Below are positions 12,979-27,482 of a DNA stretch of 64,000 bases, in pieces. Location: positions 62,001 to 126,000 of the forward strand of contig NW_023501074.1 of the NCBI RefSeq assembly GCF_014066305.1, given 5' to 3'. This stretch comes from Letharia columbiana. Lineage: Eukaryota > Ascomycota > Lecanoromycetes > Lecanorales > Parmeliaceae. Under the pieces are notes generated by a model. The model made no database searches. It was not told the DNA's origin and saw only the letters and a program-made list of their open reading frames with translations. Both the position numbers and the translations under genes were made by a program. Within the stretch, counting starts at the first letter, position 1. Every line of letters begins with the position of its first letter.

Positions 12979-13769
12979 CGGAGAGTAGTATTAAAAGTCC
13001 TACACATGCGCTAAATCTCTTGGCATGCTTGGCAAATATTCTAAATATTTTGAATATTCTTAATATTACTACTTTTTACTTAACAGCGACGTCAATACTA
13101 TACATACGAGGTGTATATATACGGAGTGCATATATGAAGCATCATCACTACTCGTGCAATTCAGGAATGAGTTCCCACGCTAAAATAGCGCCGGGAATCA
13201 GCCAATCAAGTTACTCAGTTCTCCGCAAAATCCCACTAAAACATACCTTATTTCATAGAGAGAGGGGCTGCCACTGAGACATACTCTCTCATCACAGTAT
13301 TTTTGAGAGATTGATTAATCTTCTATTCGAGCCAGTCCTCCAGGGCGATCAAGACTCTTCAGGCATACTAGAATATCGTGAAAATCCTCGTTTACAGCTC
13401 TATTAATTACTCTCAGCATTAAGAGGGAAGTAAATCTCTTATTCACCCCCGTTCTTCGCTTAATGACATTAAAACTTTCGTAATATAGTAGTCTACAGGT
13501 AGCTACAGCTACTCTAAGCTCTAAATTAATTTCGATGTCATATAAGGCTATTAAATATATAATATAGCTAAATTTAATGGAGTAAATAATAGAATAAACA
13601 TAGATATTTATATAGAGACTCTATTAACACGCTAAATTTTAGCGTAGGAACTCATTCCTGGATTGTACGAGTAGAAAAATAAAGCTATCTAAGAAAAAGG
13701 TTAGATTTATCAAAATCCAAGTATGCTAAGAGATTTAGCGCATGTATAGAACTTTAATATTACCCTTCG
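12979..13769. mobile_element. TA-flanked inverted-repeat element, Tc1/mariner-like, non-autonomous
   Basis: The left terminus (12979-13032) and the reverse complement of the right terminus (13717-13769) match over about 53 bp: CGGAGAGTAGTATTAAAAG against CGAAGGGTAATATTAAAG, then a shared ACATGCGCTAAATCTCTT. The dinucleotide TA flanks both ends, as for Tc1/mariner/Fot1 elements. A second inverted pair lies inside (13149-13190 and 13632-13674). At 791 bp there is no transposase; an 85-codon frame at 13020-13277 crosses the left terminus and looks fortuitous. Differences between the two termini are mostly G-to-A or C-to-T. The left half keeps CA and TG dinucleotides, while the right half is more RIP-altered. 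Confidence 0.7.
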
Positions 13770-14100
13770 TACCTTTATAATATATCTCGATATTCGCTTT
13801 ATTTACGTTTAAATACTTTTTAAAATAAATTTATAATTATAATAATATAAATATTATTTTTTAATTTTCTTATAAGTTTTTAATATAACGTTTTTTTATA
13901 ACTAATAAGACTTAATTATATTAAGATTTAAAGAGTTATCGTATTAAATTATTCTAATAATATTAAATAATATAAATATCGCTTCTTAATACTTTAATAT
14001 ATATATCGAGACTTTATCTTCTATAACTAATATAATAAATTTTTCTTATTTATATTTTTAAGCGAACTTTAGAAATTTTAAAATAAGAATTTATATTTAA
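13770..14100. other. AT-rich gene-free stretch
   Basis: RIP-altered sequence between two elements. Nothing recognisable. Confidence 0.4.
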
Positions 14101-15005
14101 CGAGTAAAGGTTTATAAATTAAATTTATAATTTTTTTTAATTAGAGCTATCGAGTAAGTAGATAAGCGAACTTTAATAAGCGATATTTAAATTCCTTATA
14201 CTTTAATAATTATAGAACTAAATTTAATAATTCTTCTCTTTTTTTCTAAGTACTTATATTTCGTTCTATAATTTAAAAAAAAAATCTTAAAATTTTAATA
14301 GAAAATAAAAAGGTTATTCTAAAATTAAATATAGAGATTTATATCGAAAGTTCTATACTCGCTAAGACTCTTATACTTAAACTTCGAATAACGTCTTATC
14401 TAAAGAACTATCTAGATAATATATCTAAAGTTCTTCGAAATTATATTTAATTTTAATTAAGTTTCGAGGCTTAATATCTCTATTAAGCTAAAAGAAGTAT
14501 CTAAAGTCTTATCTATACGCTATAAGAAGATATTTCTAAACTTTCTCTCTATAGAGTCGCTTTTCGAAAGTAGAGTTAGAGCTATACTAGTGTATCTATA
14601 AATCTTTTAATATAAATCTCTATAATATATATCTAATTAGAGCTATTCGATTAAACTATTAAGCGAACTTTAATAAGCGATATTTAAATTTCTTACGCTT
14701 TAATAATTATAAGACTAAATTTTAAAATTCTTAAAAATTCGAAATATATAAATAGCGCTTTAAGATTGAAAAGAAATCTCAAAATTTTAATAGAAAATAA
14801 AAACGTTATATAATATATATTTATTTTTTTAATAAGAGAGACGTAAGAGGGCGAGATTTTAATAATTATAAACGTTAATTTATTTATCTATAATAAGTTA
14901 ATCGATCTAGCTAAAAAGCGTAGAGAACTCGAATTAATAATTAATTATATATATAAAATTAAGATTTTCTAACTTAACTCTATCTTATTCTTTTATATAT
15001 ACTAA
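14101..15005 (+). mobile_element. Helitron-like element, 905 bp
   Basis: It starts CGAGTAAAGG after A and ends tatatatactaa before T; both termini are intact rather than RIP-altered. Just inside the 5' end is a subterminal palindrome-like tataaattaaatttataat tract common to the family. Two tandem copies of the ...gaactttaataagcgatattt... module are present. Confidence 0.7.
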
Positions 15006-16464
15006 TAAAAAGAAGAAATATAAGAAATATAAAAAAATATATCTTTTTCTAATAGCGATATTAATTAATTCCCCTTTTTTTTCTCTTAATAATAACTTTT
15101 TTAATCTTAATAATAAAGTTTTATATAAGCTTCTTATTAGAAGAATTTCGAAAATCTATATATCTTATATCGATTTTAAATTTTTAAATTTATTTAGCGT
15201 TAGATTCTAGAGTAATATTAATTTTAGCGAGATTCTTAATATACTTCTTCTTTTTAATAGCGATTTTAACTTTTTAGATATAATAAAAATCCTTTTTATT
15301 ATAATTTTTTTTTAGAATATAAATTTTATAGCATCTACGAAACGATATCGTATATTAAATTTAACGAAGATCTTATTAAATTAATACTATATATATATTC
15401 TTCTTTATTAAAAATTTAAGATTATATTAATTTTATTATTTTAAATTATTCTTTTTTAATCTTCTATAATTTAAATCTTATATTATAAAGTAAATTAATA
15501 ATATACTTTTATTATAACTTCTATAAGAGATAATTTTTTAATAGTTTTATAAACTTAGAAATTATTATATTTAAGTACTTATAATATTATTATAAATAAG
15601 ATTTATTATTTAATAATAAATATAAAAGAAGTCTTTTTATAATTATAGCGATATTTTATATAATATCTAAAATTATACTCTTAAATATAGATATAATAAT
15701 AAAGAAATATTTATATTTAGATTTATTTATAATATATAATATTAAGAGCTTTTTAAATATAGTAAGATTATATTCTCTATTATAGACTTATTTCTAAAGT
15801 CGATTAATAATTTAACGAGATATTTCGATAATTATAGTAATAATCTTAATAGTAATCTTAGTTTTAATTAAAATAAATATTTAAATTTAAACTTTATTAT
15901 TATAATTAATATTTTAAATATTAAGTATATTAATAAAAGATAATTAAAATAGAGAATAATAATATATATTATATAATAAAATATATATTAAAGTCTTATA
16001 TCCCTTTTATATATTATTAATATATTATATTATATTTAATATGTATATATATATTCTATATATATAACGTTATAGTATTAAGTATATAAATAAATTTTCT
16101 AAATTTAGTATAGCTCATTTTTAATTTATTTTTAATTAATATTAATCTTTGTGATTTAAAACTAAATAATAAAATTAATAATATATTTATAATTGATTAA
16201 AAGCTAAATATATATAAATCTAACTATAACGAAAGTTTTATTTATATATAATGTTAATTATTAGAATATAATTAATATATATATTAAAGTAAAAATAATA
16301 ATAAATTTTTAAAACTGAAAAAAAAATAACTAAAATTAAAATAAAAAAAAAATTAATATTAAAAAATTTAAAAAAAATTTAATAATATTAATAATAAAAT
16401 TATATATAAAAAAATTCTTAATAATATTTAAAAAGAAATTAGAAAATAATAAAGTAAAATAAAT
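15006..16464. other. RIP-saturated gene-free stretch
   Basis: No element ends, frames or RNA genes recognised. Confidence 0.4.
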
Positions 16465-16658
16465 TAAGTCTTAGCGCGCCTCTCTTCGTATATATATATT
16501 TATATCTTATATAGATTAAATTAATTTTATAATAGTAAAAGTAGATTAAAAACGTATAGTAAGCGATTAAAATTTAATTTAACTTAGAGCTAGAGCTAAA
16601 ATTCGATTTAACTTAGAAAAATTTAACTTTATAAATTTAACTTATAGATCTTTATTTA
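16465..16658 (-). mobile_element. Helitron-like long form, 5' fragment
   Basis: The phrases tagcgcgcctctcttcgtat and aaaacgtatagtaagcgatt match 57030-57130, and it ends gatctttattta before T. Only the 5' terminal part of a long copy is present. Confidence 0.6.
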
Positions 16659-16960
16659 TTATATTATATTAATTTAAGAGATAAATAGATAATCGTTTAA
16701 TAGAAGAATTATAATTATATAATTTAAAGTTAAAAATTCTTTAATAGACTTCTATAGAGCTTATTTACTATATATCTTAATATTTTTAAATCTTATTTAT
16801 TTAGTCTAATCTTATATCGTCTTAATTTATACTATTTTTATACTTTATTTAAAGATTAATTTAATAATTATTTTTATAAATATTTTTTATAAATATTTTT
16901 AAAAATATATTTATAGATTTTAATATTAATATAGATCTCTATATTAATATAAGCGTTATA

Positions 16961-17552
16961 TTAATATATATAAAAGAATAAGATAGAGCTAAATAAGAAA
17001 ATCTTTAATTTATATATATAGCTAATTATTAATTCGTTAGGTCTACGCTTTTTAAATAGATACCGCGGATAAATAAATTAACGTCCGTAACTATTAAAAA
17101 TCTCTTCCTTTATTTTTAAACTTTTAATAACTTTACTAATTTTTATCAAAATCTTACGATTTATTTTCTAAATTATAGCCCGAAATTTACGCTTTTTAAT
17201 AATAAAAATAATTCGAAATTCGATCTTATAATTATTAAACGTAAGGAGTTTTAATATCGCTTATTAAAGTTCGCTCGATAGCTCTAATTAAAAAATAGAT
17301 ATATATTATTTAATTTTAGAATAACTTTTTTATTTTCTATTAAAATTAAATTTTTTTTATTTAAATTATAGAACGTAATATAGGCTTTTAGATAAAAAAA
17401 GAATTTCTAAATTTAGTCTTATAGATATTTAAAAGCGAGGAATTCAGATATCGCTCATCAAAGATCGCTTATCAAAGATCGCTTACTAAAATTTACTCGA
17501 TAGTCTCGATTAAAAAAAATGATTATAAATTTAATTTATAGGTCTTTACTCG
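16961..17552 (-). mobile_element. Helitron-like short element
   Basis: Plus-strand ends are ttaatatatataaaag (after A) and ctttactcg (before T). It is 592 bp with no target duplication. Moderate RIP; 17430-17470 keeps several CA dinucleotides. Confidence 0.7.
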
Positions 17553-18662
17553 TTTAATTAATAAATAGAAACTATAAAGTATTACTTAGTACTTCTATTT
17601 AAATTTATTATCTAATACTTTAATAGACTTATATTAATAATATATAGAGTATTTAAAGTTTAATTTAAAAACGATATAATCGCTAAAGTTCTTCGAAAAT
17701 CGCTTATTATATATATTCTTATCTAAGTCTTAATAAAGCGAGATAATATTTATTCTATTAATAGTATATTAATTATAGATTTTATAAAATATATATCTAG
17801 TAATAACTATATAGAAATTATAAAATAGATTTTAATTAGAGATCTTAATATTAATAATAACGTCGATCTTAGTAGCGTTAAAGAATTAATTTTTAGAGTA
17901 TAAAATAATAAAATATAAGTTCATAATAGATTTTATTTTTAAAATTTAATAGTATAGATATAAACTAAAACTCGATTTATTATTTATAAAGTTAATTAGA
18001 ATTAAAGCTAATCGATATTTTAATCGACTATATTTTATCTTTATAAGAAAAAATAATTAGATAGTATTATAAAGTTAATCGATAGAATTTATAATATATA
18101 AAGAGTTAAACTATATTAGAAGTATCTCTAAAGTTATAAAAATATATTAAGAAGAGAGAGAGTTATTATATTATAATAGAGAATAAAAAGAATAAGAGTA
18201 TATCTAATATTTTTCTCTTTAAAATATTATTTATAAAGGCTTTTAGCTTTAATCTAAATATTCTAATAATTAAATTAAATCGATTAATAGCGCGTTTATC
18301 GAATAGAAGATTTTTAATAATTTTAATCTATTTTAAATTATAGATAAAGGATATAAAGAGATTTAGCTAATCGAATTTAATAGATAAAGTAATAATATTC
18401 TAATAGAGTTATTTTATAAATTATAGATTTTCTTAATAGAAGAAAGAAAGAATAATATATTATTTATTAGTCTAATTATTTATAATAGCTTTATTAATAT
18501 AAGTATTAATAATTATTTAATAGATATTAATTTAAATAATCTTCTAATTTATCTTTAATTAATATAGTTTACTATTTTTAATAATTATATAAATATCGTA
18601 AATAAAATATTATAAAAATCGATTATAATAGAAATTAAATTTACTAAAATAACTCTATATTA

Positions 18663-19083
18663 TTAATATATATAAAAGAATAAAATAGAGTTAAGCTTAA
18701 AAATTCTAAATTTCTATATATAGTTAAATATAAATTTAGAGTTACTACGTCTTTTAATTAAATTAATTAAATTATAGCGAGTAAATAAATAAATGATTAT
18801 AATTATTAAAAAAGTATAGTCGAATAGCTCTAATAAAAAAATAGATATATCTTTTAAAACTTAGAATAACTTTTTTAATTTTTTATTAAAATTTAAGATT
18901 TTTTTAATTTAAATTATAGAACGATATATAGATCTTTAAAGAAAAAAAGAATACTTAAATTTAATCTTATAATTATTAAAGCGTAAGAAATTTAAATATT
19001 ATTTATTAAAGATTATTTATCTATTTACTAGATAGCTCTAATTAGAAAAATAAAAATAAATTTAATTTATAAATCTTTATTTA
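18663..19083 (-). mobile_element. Helitron-like short element inside duplicated block, copy 1
   Basis: Ends are ttaatatatataaaag and RIP-altered ctttattta, flanked A and T. It is absent from the paired position near 41160, so it inserted after the block was duplicated. Confidence 0.6.
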
Positions 19084-20128
19084 TATATTTATAAAAAATT
19101 AGCGATTAATAAAATAAAATAAATAAATAAAATAAATCTATAATATAAAATAAGTATTATTTATTTAAAATTATCTTAATCGATAATTTCGCTAATTTAT
19201 AAAATAAATTTATTATTTATTATTTTATTATATAAAAAGACTTTTATTTAATATAATATCTATATTAAATATATTATTATATTATAATTATTTATTAAAT
19301 AAAAAGATAAGAGAATAGCGTAGAGATATATAGATTAAATATTAATATAAAATATTAAATCTCTTATTATTTTAAATCTCTATTAATATATTTTTAATTT
19401 TAAATATATTTAATAGATTATTAATATTATTTAATTAAATAATAGCGATTTTATTTAAAATAAATTAATTATAGATATATAGATTATAATATTATAAGTT
19501 TTTATAAAATAACTTATAATTTTATATATTTAAATTAACTTTTAATCTTTTAGATATTAATTTAAAGATATTAATATAAAGATTAATACTTTTAAAATTT
19601 AAAATTATTTTATAATAAAGCGTTTAATTAATATAATTAATATAATTATAATAGTTATATCTAATAAAATTAATATAAAAAACGCGATTAGGAGAAAATT
19701 ATATTATATTATAAATTAATTTTAAGTATTATTTATAATATAGATTTAATTAAATATTAATTTTTTATTCTTTAAAAACGCTAGAATAGATATATAAGTA
19801 GTAATTACTTTTTAAATTTTATATATATATAAAATAATTAAATAATTAATAATAATTTATTATAAAATTATAAAGATTATATTATTATATTAAACGCTAT
19901 AATAACGAATTTTTTTATAATTATTAATAAGATTTAAGATTTTTAATATTAAAGAGTAAAGAATTTAATTAATAATATACTCGCTAAGATTAATTAAATT
20001 ATTTATATTTATTTTAATATCTTTATAATCTTATTTTATATTATTTATCTTATCTATTTTAGATATATTAATTTTAATCTTTTTACTATTATAATATTAC
20101 TTAGTTATCTTCTCTTTTTATAATATTA

Positions 20129-20562
20129 TAAATAAAGATTTATAAATTAAATTAATAATTTTTTTTTAATTAAAGCTATTAAGTAAATAGATAAATAATC
20201 TTTAATAAGTAAACTTTAATAAATAATATTTAAATTTCTTATACTTTAATAATTATAAGATTAAATTTTAAAATTTTTATAAATTCGAAAAGTATAAATA
20301 GCGTTATATAATTTAAAAAAAAATCTTAATATTTTAATAGAAAATAAAAAGATAATTTTATATATTAATAATCTATATCTATTTTTTTAATAAGAGAAAT
20401 AAGAAGAAGAAGATTTTAATAATTATAAATATTAATTTATTTATTCGCGATAAGTTAATCGATTTAATTAAAGAGCGTAGCGAACTTAGATTAATAATTA
20501 GCTATATATATAAATTTAAGATTTTTAAACTTAACTCTATTTTATTCTTTTATATATATTAA
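20129..20562 (+). mobile_element. Helitron-like short element shared by both duplicated blocks
   Basis: It starts taaataaag, a RIP-altered CGAGTAAAG, and ends tatatatattaa before T. The same element sits in the same flanking sequence at 44830-45210, so this insertion predates the duplication. Confidence 0.6.
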
Positions 20563-21227
20563 TATTATAATAATTATAAATTTAATTTATAGAATTTAAA
20601 TTATATTATATAAGTTTTATAATATATAAGTAATACGTAATATAGCTAGCGAGCTTTATTAAAAATTAAATAGAATTTATATAAAGATTAAAAGATAAAT
20701 TAAAAGAATATAGATTATTAAAAGAGTTATTATTAAAGAAATCTATTAAAAAATATATTAATAAATTTTATAATAAAGAGTTTTCTATATCGTTTTTCTT
20801 TATTTAAAAGCTTTTAATTTAATAATATTTAGAATCTAATATATATTAAGAGACTTTAAAATAAAATAATAAAGAAGAAATTAAGAAGAAATATATATTT
20901 TAAGAGATAATATTATTAGATTAAAAAGTATTATTACTAGCTTAAAAAGAATTATATAAAAAAAAAAATTATTTAAACTTTTTTAAAGAATTTTAAAGAA
21001 TTTTTTAATATATTTATAAATAATAATAAATAATTATTAAATTTATTTATAATCTTAATTATTAATAATAGCGAATTTATTTAAAAATAATTTAAAAATA
21101 TAAATAAAGACTTTAAGAGATAAATAAAGAAATATATATATTTTATAAATTTAATAATATAAGAGTAAGAGATAAAAAGAATAAATATATATATAATTAA
21201 TAGATTAATAGAATTATAGAAGAAATA

Positions 21228-21619
21228 TTAATATATATAATAAATTAAAATAAAATTAAATTTAAAAATCTTAAATTTATATATATAATTAATTATAAAT
21301 CTAGAGTTATTCTACTTTTTAATTAAATTAATTAAATTATTATAAATAAATAAAGAAATATTTATAATTATTAAAAAAATAGATATACGTTATTAATATA
21401 TAAAATAACTTTTTTATTTTCTATTAAAATTTTAAAACCTTTTTTTAAATTATAGAATAAAATATAGATTTTTAAATAAATAAATAAAAATTTAATTTAA
21501 TCTTATAATTATTAAAGTATAAGAAATTTAAATATTACTTATTAAAGATTATTTATCTAATTACTCGATAGCTTTAATTAAGAAAATAATTATAAATTTA
21601 ATTTATAAATCTTTACTTA
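21228..21619 (-). mobile_element. Helitron-like short element
   Basis: Plus-strand ends are ttaatatatataa and ctttactta, flanked A and T. It is 392 bp and heavily RIP-altered. Confidence 0.6.
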
Positions 21620-21639
21620 TAATTATATAAATAGATAAA

Positions 21640-22150
21640 AGAATTTTTATTTAATTTTAAAAATTATTCGAGTATTATTTAACTATTAAAATATTATTTA
21701 AATTATTTAAATTATATTTAATATTATTATTATTATTAAATTTTATAAAATTTATAAAATTATATTAAAAATTATTTTAAAAATTATTTAAAAATTACTC
21801 GAGTATTATTTAACTATTATTCGAGTATTATTAAAGTATTATTTAAATATTATTTAAATATAATTTAAATAATTTAAAAATAATTTAAAAATTATTTAAA
21901 TTATTTAAATTATATTTAATATTATTATTATTATTAAATTTATAAAATTTATAAAAGAAAATTAAAAATTATTTAAAAAATAATTTAAAAAGTTATTTAA
22001 AAATTATTTAAAAATTATTTAAAAATTATTTAAAAATTATTTAAGAATTATTCGAATATTAATCGAGTAATATTTAAATATTATTTAAGTATTATTTAAT
22101 AAATATTAATCGAGTATTATTTAAATTTTATTTAAATTTTATTAAATTTT
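21640..22150. repeat. AT-rich satellite-like tract
   Basis: Irregular tandem repeats of ttatttaaaaa and attattcgagtattattt, with most C and G confined to the cgagt core. No gene content. Confidence 0.6.
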
Positions 22151-24796
22151 ATTTATTATTTTTAAATATTTATAAAATTAAATTTAATAATTTTTTTATT
22201 ATTTAAAAGTATAAATTATATTTTATAATTTAAATAGAAATTTTATAAAAAAAAGAAATTATATTAATAATTAATTAAACTTAAATTAATAATAAAATTA
22301 ATTTAATATATATTATAATCTATTTATATAAATTAATATAGCGATAATAATAATAGAATATTAAGAATAAATAAATCTTTTTTTCTACTTATTTTAAAGC
22401 CTCGCTTACTTATATTATTATTATTTATTCTCTTATTATTAATTATAAAATAATAAAGTCTTTCTTTCTCTACTTATAATAATAAAATTAATTTAAATAA
22501 TTTCTTATTAAAGAAGATTAAGAATAGTAAAAATATAAGATTTAAGTTTATTAATAACGTTAAAATTAAAATATTAAATATCGCTAAGATTAATATAATA
22601 ATCTATTATTAATTAATCTATAAAAATAATAATAAACTATTTATATTAATAATAAATAAATTTTATAATATCTCGTTAATATTATATTTACTTTCTTTTA
22701 CTCTAATATCTCGCGACTCTTATATATTAATTTATAAACTTTATATCTATAAATTTAAAAGAGAATATAAAGAATATTACGATTTTAAATATTTTATTTA
22801 AATTAATAGCGTTAACGTAAGTTATCTTTAAAATATTATAACTATCTAGATATTTTTAATAGAATTAAAATATAAAGTATTTCTCTTATATCGTCTTTAT
22901 AATTATAAGTTAGAATTTATTAATAGCTCGAATAAATAAAAACTTTAAAAGAGTTAAATCTATTTAATATTAGAATATATGTAAAAATAAATAATAAAAT
23001 ATTTAAATAAATATATAAAAAGAGATTTAGAATATTAAGCTATAAATCGTTTATTTTTCTTATTCTTTTTATAGAAAGATAAAATAGAGAAGATTATTTT
23101 TCTATATAAACTATTAAAAGCTAAACGATATTAATAAAAGAAAGTAATACTTAGTTTTATTAATAGCTAAGATTTTAATAAAGATTTAGAGATATAAATA
23201 TCTTATTTAATTAAATATTATATTTATATTTAATAAGCTATATATATATTTTAATAGCGAGAATTTTATTACTAGTATTAATTATCTCGAAATATATAAA
23301 TATTAAATTCTTCTTTTCGATTTAATTAATAATTTAGAAATTTATAAATAATATATAAATATATTCTATTTAAGTATTTAAATAAACTCTATTAAATTTA
23401 TCTTAATAATAGTTTTATATATAATAAGATAAAAAAGGAATCTATTTAATACGTTAGATAAATTCTCTAGAAGTTAAAAAACGTTAATCTTTTAATATAT
23501 AGTCTTAAGTATAATATCTACGTTTAAAAATATAAATTTTTAAGATAAATAATATTTATAACTAGAATCTAATAATATTCTATTTAAATTTAAGCTATCG
23601 TTAAGTATATTATATCTATTAATCTTAAAGAGATATAGATCTTTATTAGAATTTATAATATTTATAAATAATTTATTACTTTTAAAATATTAAAATTTAT
23701 AATAAAATTTATAATAAAATTTAAAAGATTTAATTAATTTCTAGTATATTAAGAGATCTTTTATTTTCTAAAAGTTATTATTATTAAATTCTTAATTCTA
23801 TATTTTTCTAATAGAATAAAAGAATTATTTTAGTAATTTATACTTTTAATTATATTAATAAAAAAAAAATTTAATATAATAATAAGAAAAATCTTTCTTA
23901 ATAGTTTCTATAATAAAAATCTAATCTCTATTAAATATTATTACTAAATTCTAATAAGAATTTTATTAATAGTTTTTTACTATCTAAAATACTAGTATCT
24001 TTAATTAGAATCTATAAATATTTTTATTAAAATCTTAATCGATTATAAAAGACTTATTTATTTTATATAAAAAATTTATCTTAATTTATACTAAGTTCGA
24101 AATTTAAATATACTCTTAAAACTTAATATAAAGATTATTTATTAATTTTAATATTTAAATATTAAGATAAATATATTTATATATATAATTAAGTATAATT
24201 TTTTTTTAATCTTAAAATAAATAATTACGTTAATAGTATTAAATAATTATTATTTTCGATAAATAGAAATTAAATAGCGAATATTTTAATATATATATTA
24301 TTAATAATTCTATCTTTTATAAGATAATAGAAGCTAATAAAGAAGATAACTATTATATAAAAATTTAAAAATTTATTATCGAAGATAATATTAAGTTTCG
24401 AGAGATTATTCTTAATAAGTACTTTATATAAGATAAAGTACTTTTATATAAGAATTATTTATAAGATTTATAGTTATTAATTCTATAACTATCTCGAGAT
24501 AAAATATATTTATAAATTATTTAATAGAAAATATTATTAGCGAAATATAAAGATAATAGTAGATATTTATATTTAGAATTAGAATTACTATATCTATTAA
24601 AGAGCTAAAATCTCTTCTTATTAAGAGTATAATTTTATTTAATCTTTATTAATTCTATAGAAGTAATAATAAGATATATTAATAAGATTTATAATAGATT
24701 TACTTTTATTCGATAACTCTAATATTATTTAAATAGTAATTAATTTATTTATTAAGAAACGTAACTACGTAATTTACTTTAATATTAATAAAGATA
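22151..24796. other. RIP-degraded stretch, probably an old element
   Basis: Slightly higher C+G than the surrounding satellite, with retained TCG and CTC words as in other RIP-mutated coding elements of this window. No domain could be read in either strand and no termini were found. Confidence 0.4.
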
Positions 24797-25237
24797 TTAA
24801 TATATATAAAAGAATAAGATAGAACTAAGCTTAAAAATCTTAAATTTGTATATATAGTTAATTATTAATTTAGAGTTACTACGCTCTTTAATTAGATTAG
24901 CTAAGTTATCGCGAGTAAATAAATTAATATTCGTAATTATTAAAATCTCGCTCTCTTACGCCTCTCTTATTATAAAAATAAATATATATTATTTACAATA
25001 GTAATAACTTTTTTATTTTCTATTGAAATTCTGGAATTCTTATTTTAAATTTTAAAGCGCTATTTGCGCTTTTCGAATTTTTAAGAATTTTTGAAATTTA
25101 TCTTATGATTATTAAAGCGCAAGGAATTCAAATATCGCTCATCAAAGTTCGCTCATTAAAGATCGCTTACCTATTTACTCGATAGCTCGCTCTAATTAAA
25201 AAAATAATTATAAATTTAATTTATAGACCTTTACTCG
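24797..25237 (-). mobile_element. Helitron-like short element
   Basis: Plus-strand ends are ttaatatatataaaag and ctttactcg, flanked A and T. It is 441 bp. The centre (25020-25150) is weakly mutated and keeps phrases such as gaattcaaatatcgctcatc. Confidence 0.7.
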
Positions 25238-25359
25238 TTATTATTAAAAGAATATTAAACTTATTATATAAAGAAGTATTTTATTATTATATTTTATTAA
25301 TCTTAATAAAATTATACTAAGACTTTTTATTTATAGCTATTATATAAAGATTATTTAAT

Positions 25360-25514
25360 ATATATTTTAAATTATAGAATAAAATTTATTTAAGGATTTA
25401 TTAACTATTAAAGCGTAAGGAATTTAAATATCGCTTATTAAAGTTCGCTTACCTATATACTCGATAGCTCTAATTTAAAAAAATATATAAATTTAATTTA
25501 TAAACCTTTACTCG
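25360..25514 (-). mobile_element. Helitron-like fragment (5' end)
   Basis: It carries the family 5' module and ends cctttactcg before T. The 3' half is missing. Confidence 0.55.
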
Positions 25515-26443
25515 TTTAATATAATTCGAATAGCGATAAATTTAAAAATTATTAAGATTTTATAAATAATTACTATAAGCGAAATTCTAATATATTTAAT
25601 TTATAAAAGAATTCTTAATATTCTAATAGTTCTCTTTTTTCTTCTTATTTTATATAGATATTATTACTAGCTATAATAGTAAAATATTATAATATTATAA
25701 GTATATAATTAATTATTAATTAAAATAATAATTATAATAGTTTTTTATACTATTAAATTTAGTAAATATATTATTTTATAATATAATATTATAAATATAT
25801 TATTTCGTAATATATATGACTAAGATTTTAAACTTATATTAAAAAAAGATATAATATTTAACTTTACTTATATTATACTCGAGTATAATATAATATTTCT
25901 TAATATGAAATATTCTATAAAATATATTATATCTTTTTAATTAGTTTTAATAAGATATAAGATATTAATATTTATATTCTATTATATTTAATACGATATA
26001 AGATCTTAATAAGATATATTATAAAATAATATATTTATAATATTATATTATAAAATAGTATATATATGAAATATTTCGATAAGACTTCTATATTTAAAAG
26101 TATAAAGTAGCTATTTTAATTATTATTCTAGTTAACGATTAATCGTATTTATTTCTATTCGATTAATTTAATATAATAGCTATTATTACTATAGTCTACT
26201 ATTACTATAACTATTACTATTATAGCTATTATCGAAATATAGTCTTCGCGTATCTTAGCTATTATATTTTTAACCTTCGTCTATCTTAGTTATCGTATTT
26301 TCTAATTATCTAATTTTATACTATATTTAAAATCTAATCTCGAAGAAATTTAGAGAATTAATCTATTTATTCTATATATTCTATATCTAATATTTTAATA
26401 TCTATTACTACTATAACTATTACTTTTATAACTATTATTATTC
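25515..26443. mobile_element. Foldback-family arms, left side of the nested cluster
   Basis: About 25790-25945 ends in attatatctttttaattag, the terminal repeat of the foldback family. From about 25946 a left-type arm follows (aataagatataagatatta), then the minisatellite attactattataactatt. The tract at 25880-25930 is an uninterrupted version of the sequence split by the Helitron-like copy at 32154-34566. The left terminus of the outer element is not clear. Confidence 0.5.
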
Positions 26444-27474
26444 TTAATATATATAATAGAATAAGAGAGAGTTAAGCTAGAAAAATCTAAATTTATATAT
26501 ATAATTAATTATAAATTTAATAGATCTACGCTTTTTAATTAGATACCGCGGATAAATAAATTAGCGTTCGCAATTATTAAAATCTCTTACTCTACTTTTA
26601 ACCCTTTAATAACTTTACTATTTTCTATTAAAATTTTTAGATACTTTTTTAAATTATAGCCCGTAACTTACGCTTTTTAATAATAAAAAAATTATAAAAT
26701 TTAATCTTATAATTTTTCAAATATATGGAATTCAAATATCGCTTATTAAACTTCGCTCGTTAAAGTTCGCTCGATATCTCTAATTGAAAAATAAATATAT
26801 ATTATTTAATTTTAGAATAATATTTTTATTTTCTATTAAAGTTTTTTAATTCTTTTTTTAAATTATAAAACGTAGTATAGACTTTTAGATAAAAAAAAGA
26901 ATAATTAAATCTAGTCTTATAAATATTTAAAGATAAAGAATTTAAATATCGCTCTTTAAAGTAAAAATAGATATATATTATTTAATTTTAGAATAACATT
27001 TTTATTTTCTATTAAAAAGATTTAATTATTTTTTTAAATTATAGAACGTAATAAGGGCTTTCAAATAAAAAAGTATTATAAAATTTAGTCTTATTAATAT
27101 TTTAAGATAAAGAATTTAAATATCGCTTATTAAAGACTTATCTACTCTATTAAGAATACTCTTTAATATAAGCTTAGATAGTCGAGTAATAATAATTTCA
27201 ATAAATTTCGAAACTATTTCGCTTCGTTCTCGATTCGAATTTATAAATCTCTCTCGCTAAAAAATCGTAAAATCGTAAAATTCGTAAAAATAATAGAAAC
27301 TCTATAAATTGTAAAAATAAAAATAAAATAGAATAATAAGTATAAACTATAATAGATATTAAAATTAACTTCTTATTAATTAAATTTAAATTAATTTAAA
27401 GTTAATTAACTCTCTATAAACTTATTATTAATATAACTTCTTTTTTCTATTAAAATATTTTACTTTTTTTTTAA

Positions 27475-27482
27475 ATTATAGA
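27475..27482. repeat. 8-bp target duplication, left copy
   Basis: attataga here and attataaa at 31617-31624 flank the foldback element. They differ by one G-to-A step, as RIP would produce. Confidence 0.6.

Larger units (their letters stand above)
17553..21227. repeat. Duplicated block, copy 1 (partner at about 40.15-46.2 kb)
   Basis: From about 17690 the block reads collinearly with 40150-46170 once insertions are removed. Shared tracts include ctaagtcttaataa, gattttaattagaga and aaagaattaatttttag (near 17720-17900 and 40170-40340), and aaattttataatatata beyond the plus-strand Helitron-like copies at 20129 and 44830. Copy 1 contains one private insertion at 18663-19083. All frames are destroyed and the block's identity is unknown. 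Confidence 0.6.

Noticed and set aside
13020..13277. 85-codon plus-strand frame
   Set aside because: It begins within the left terminal repeat of the TA-flanked element, has no recognisable domain and is open only because that segment is less RIP-altered.
21640..22150. Possible centromere or replication origin because of AT satellite
   Set aside because: AT-richness here is general and due to RIP; nothing specific marks this tract.
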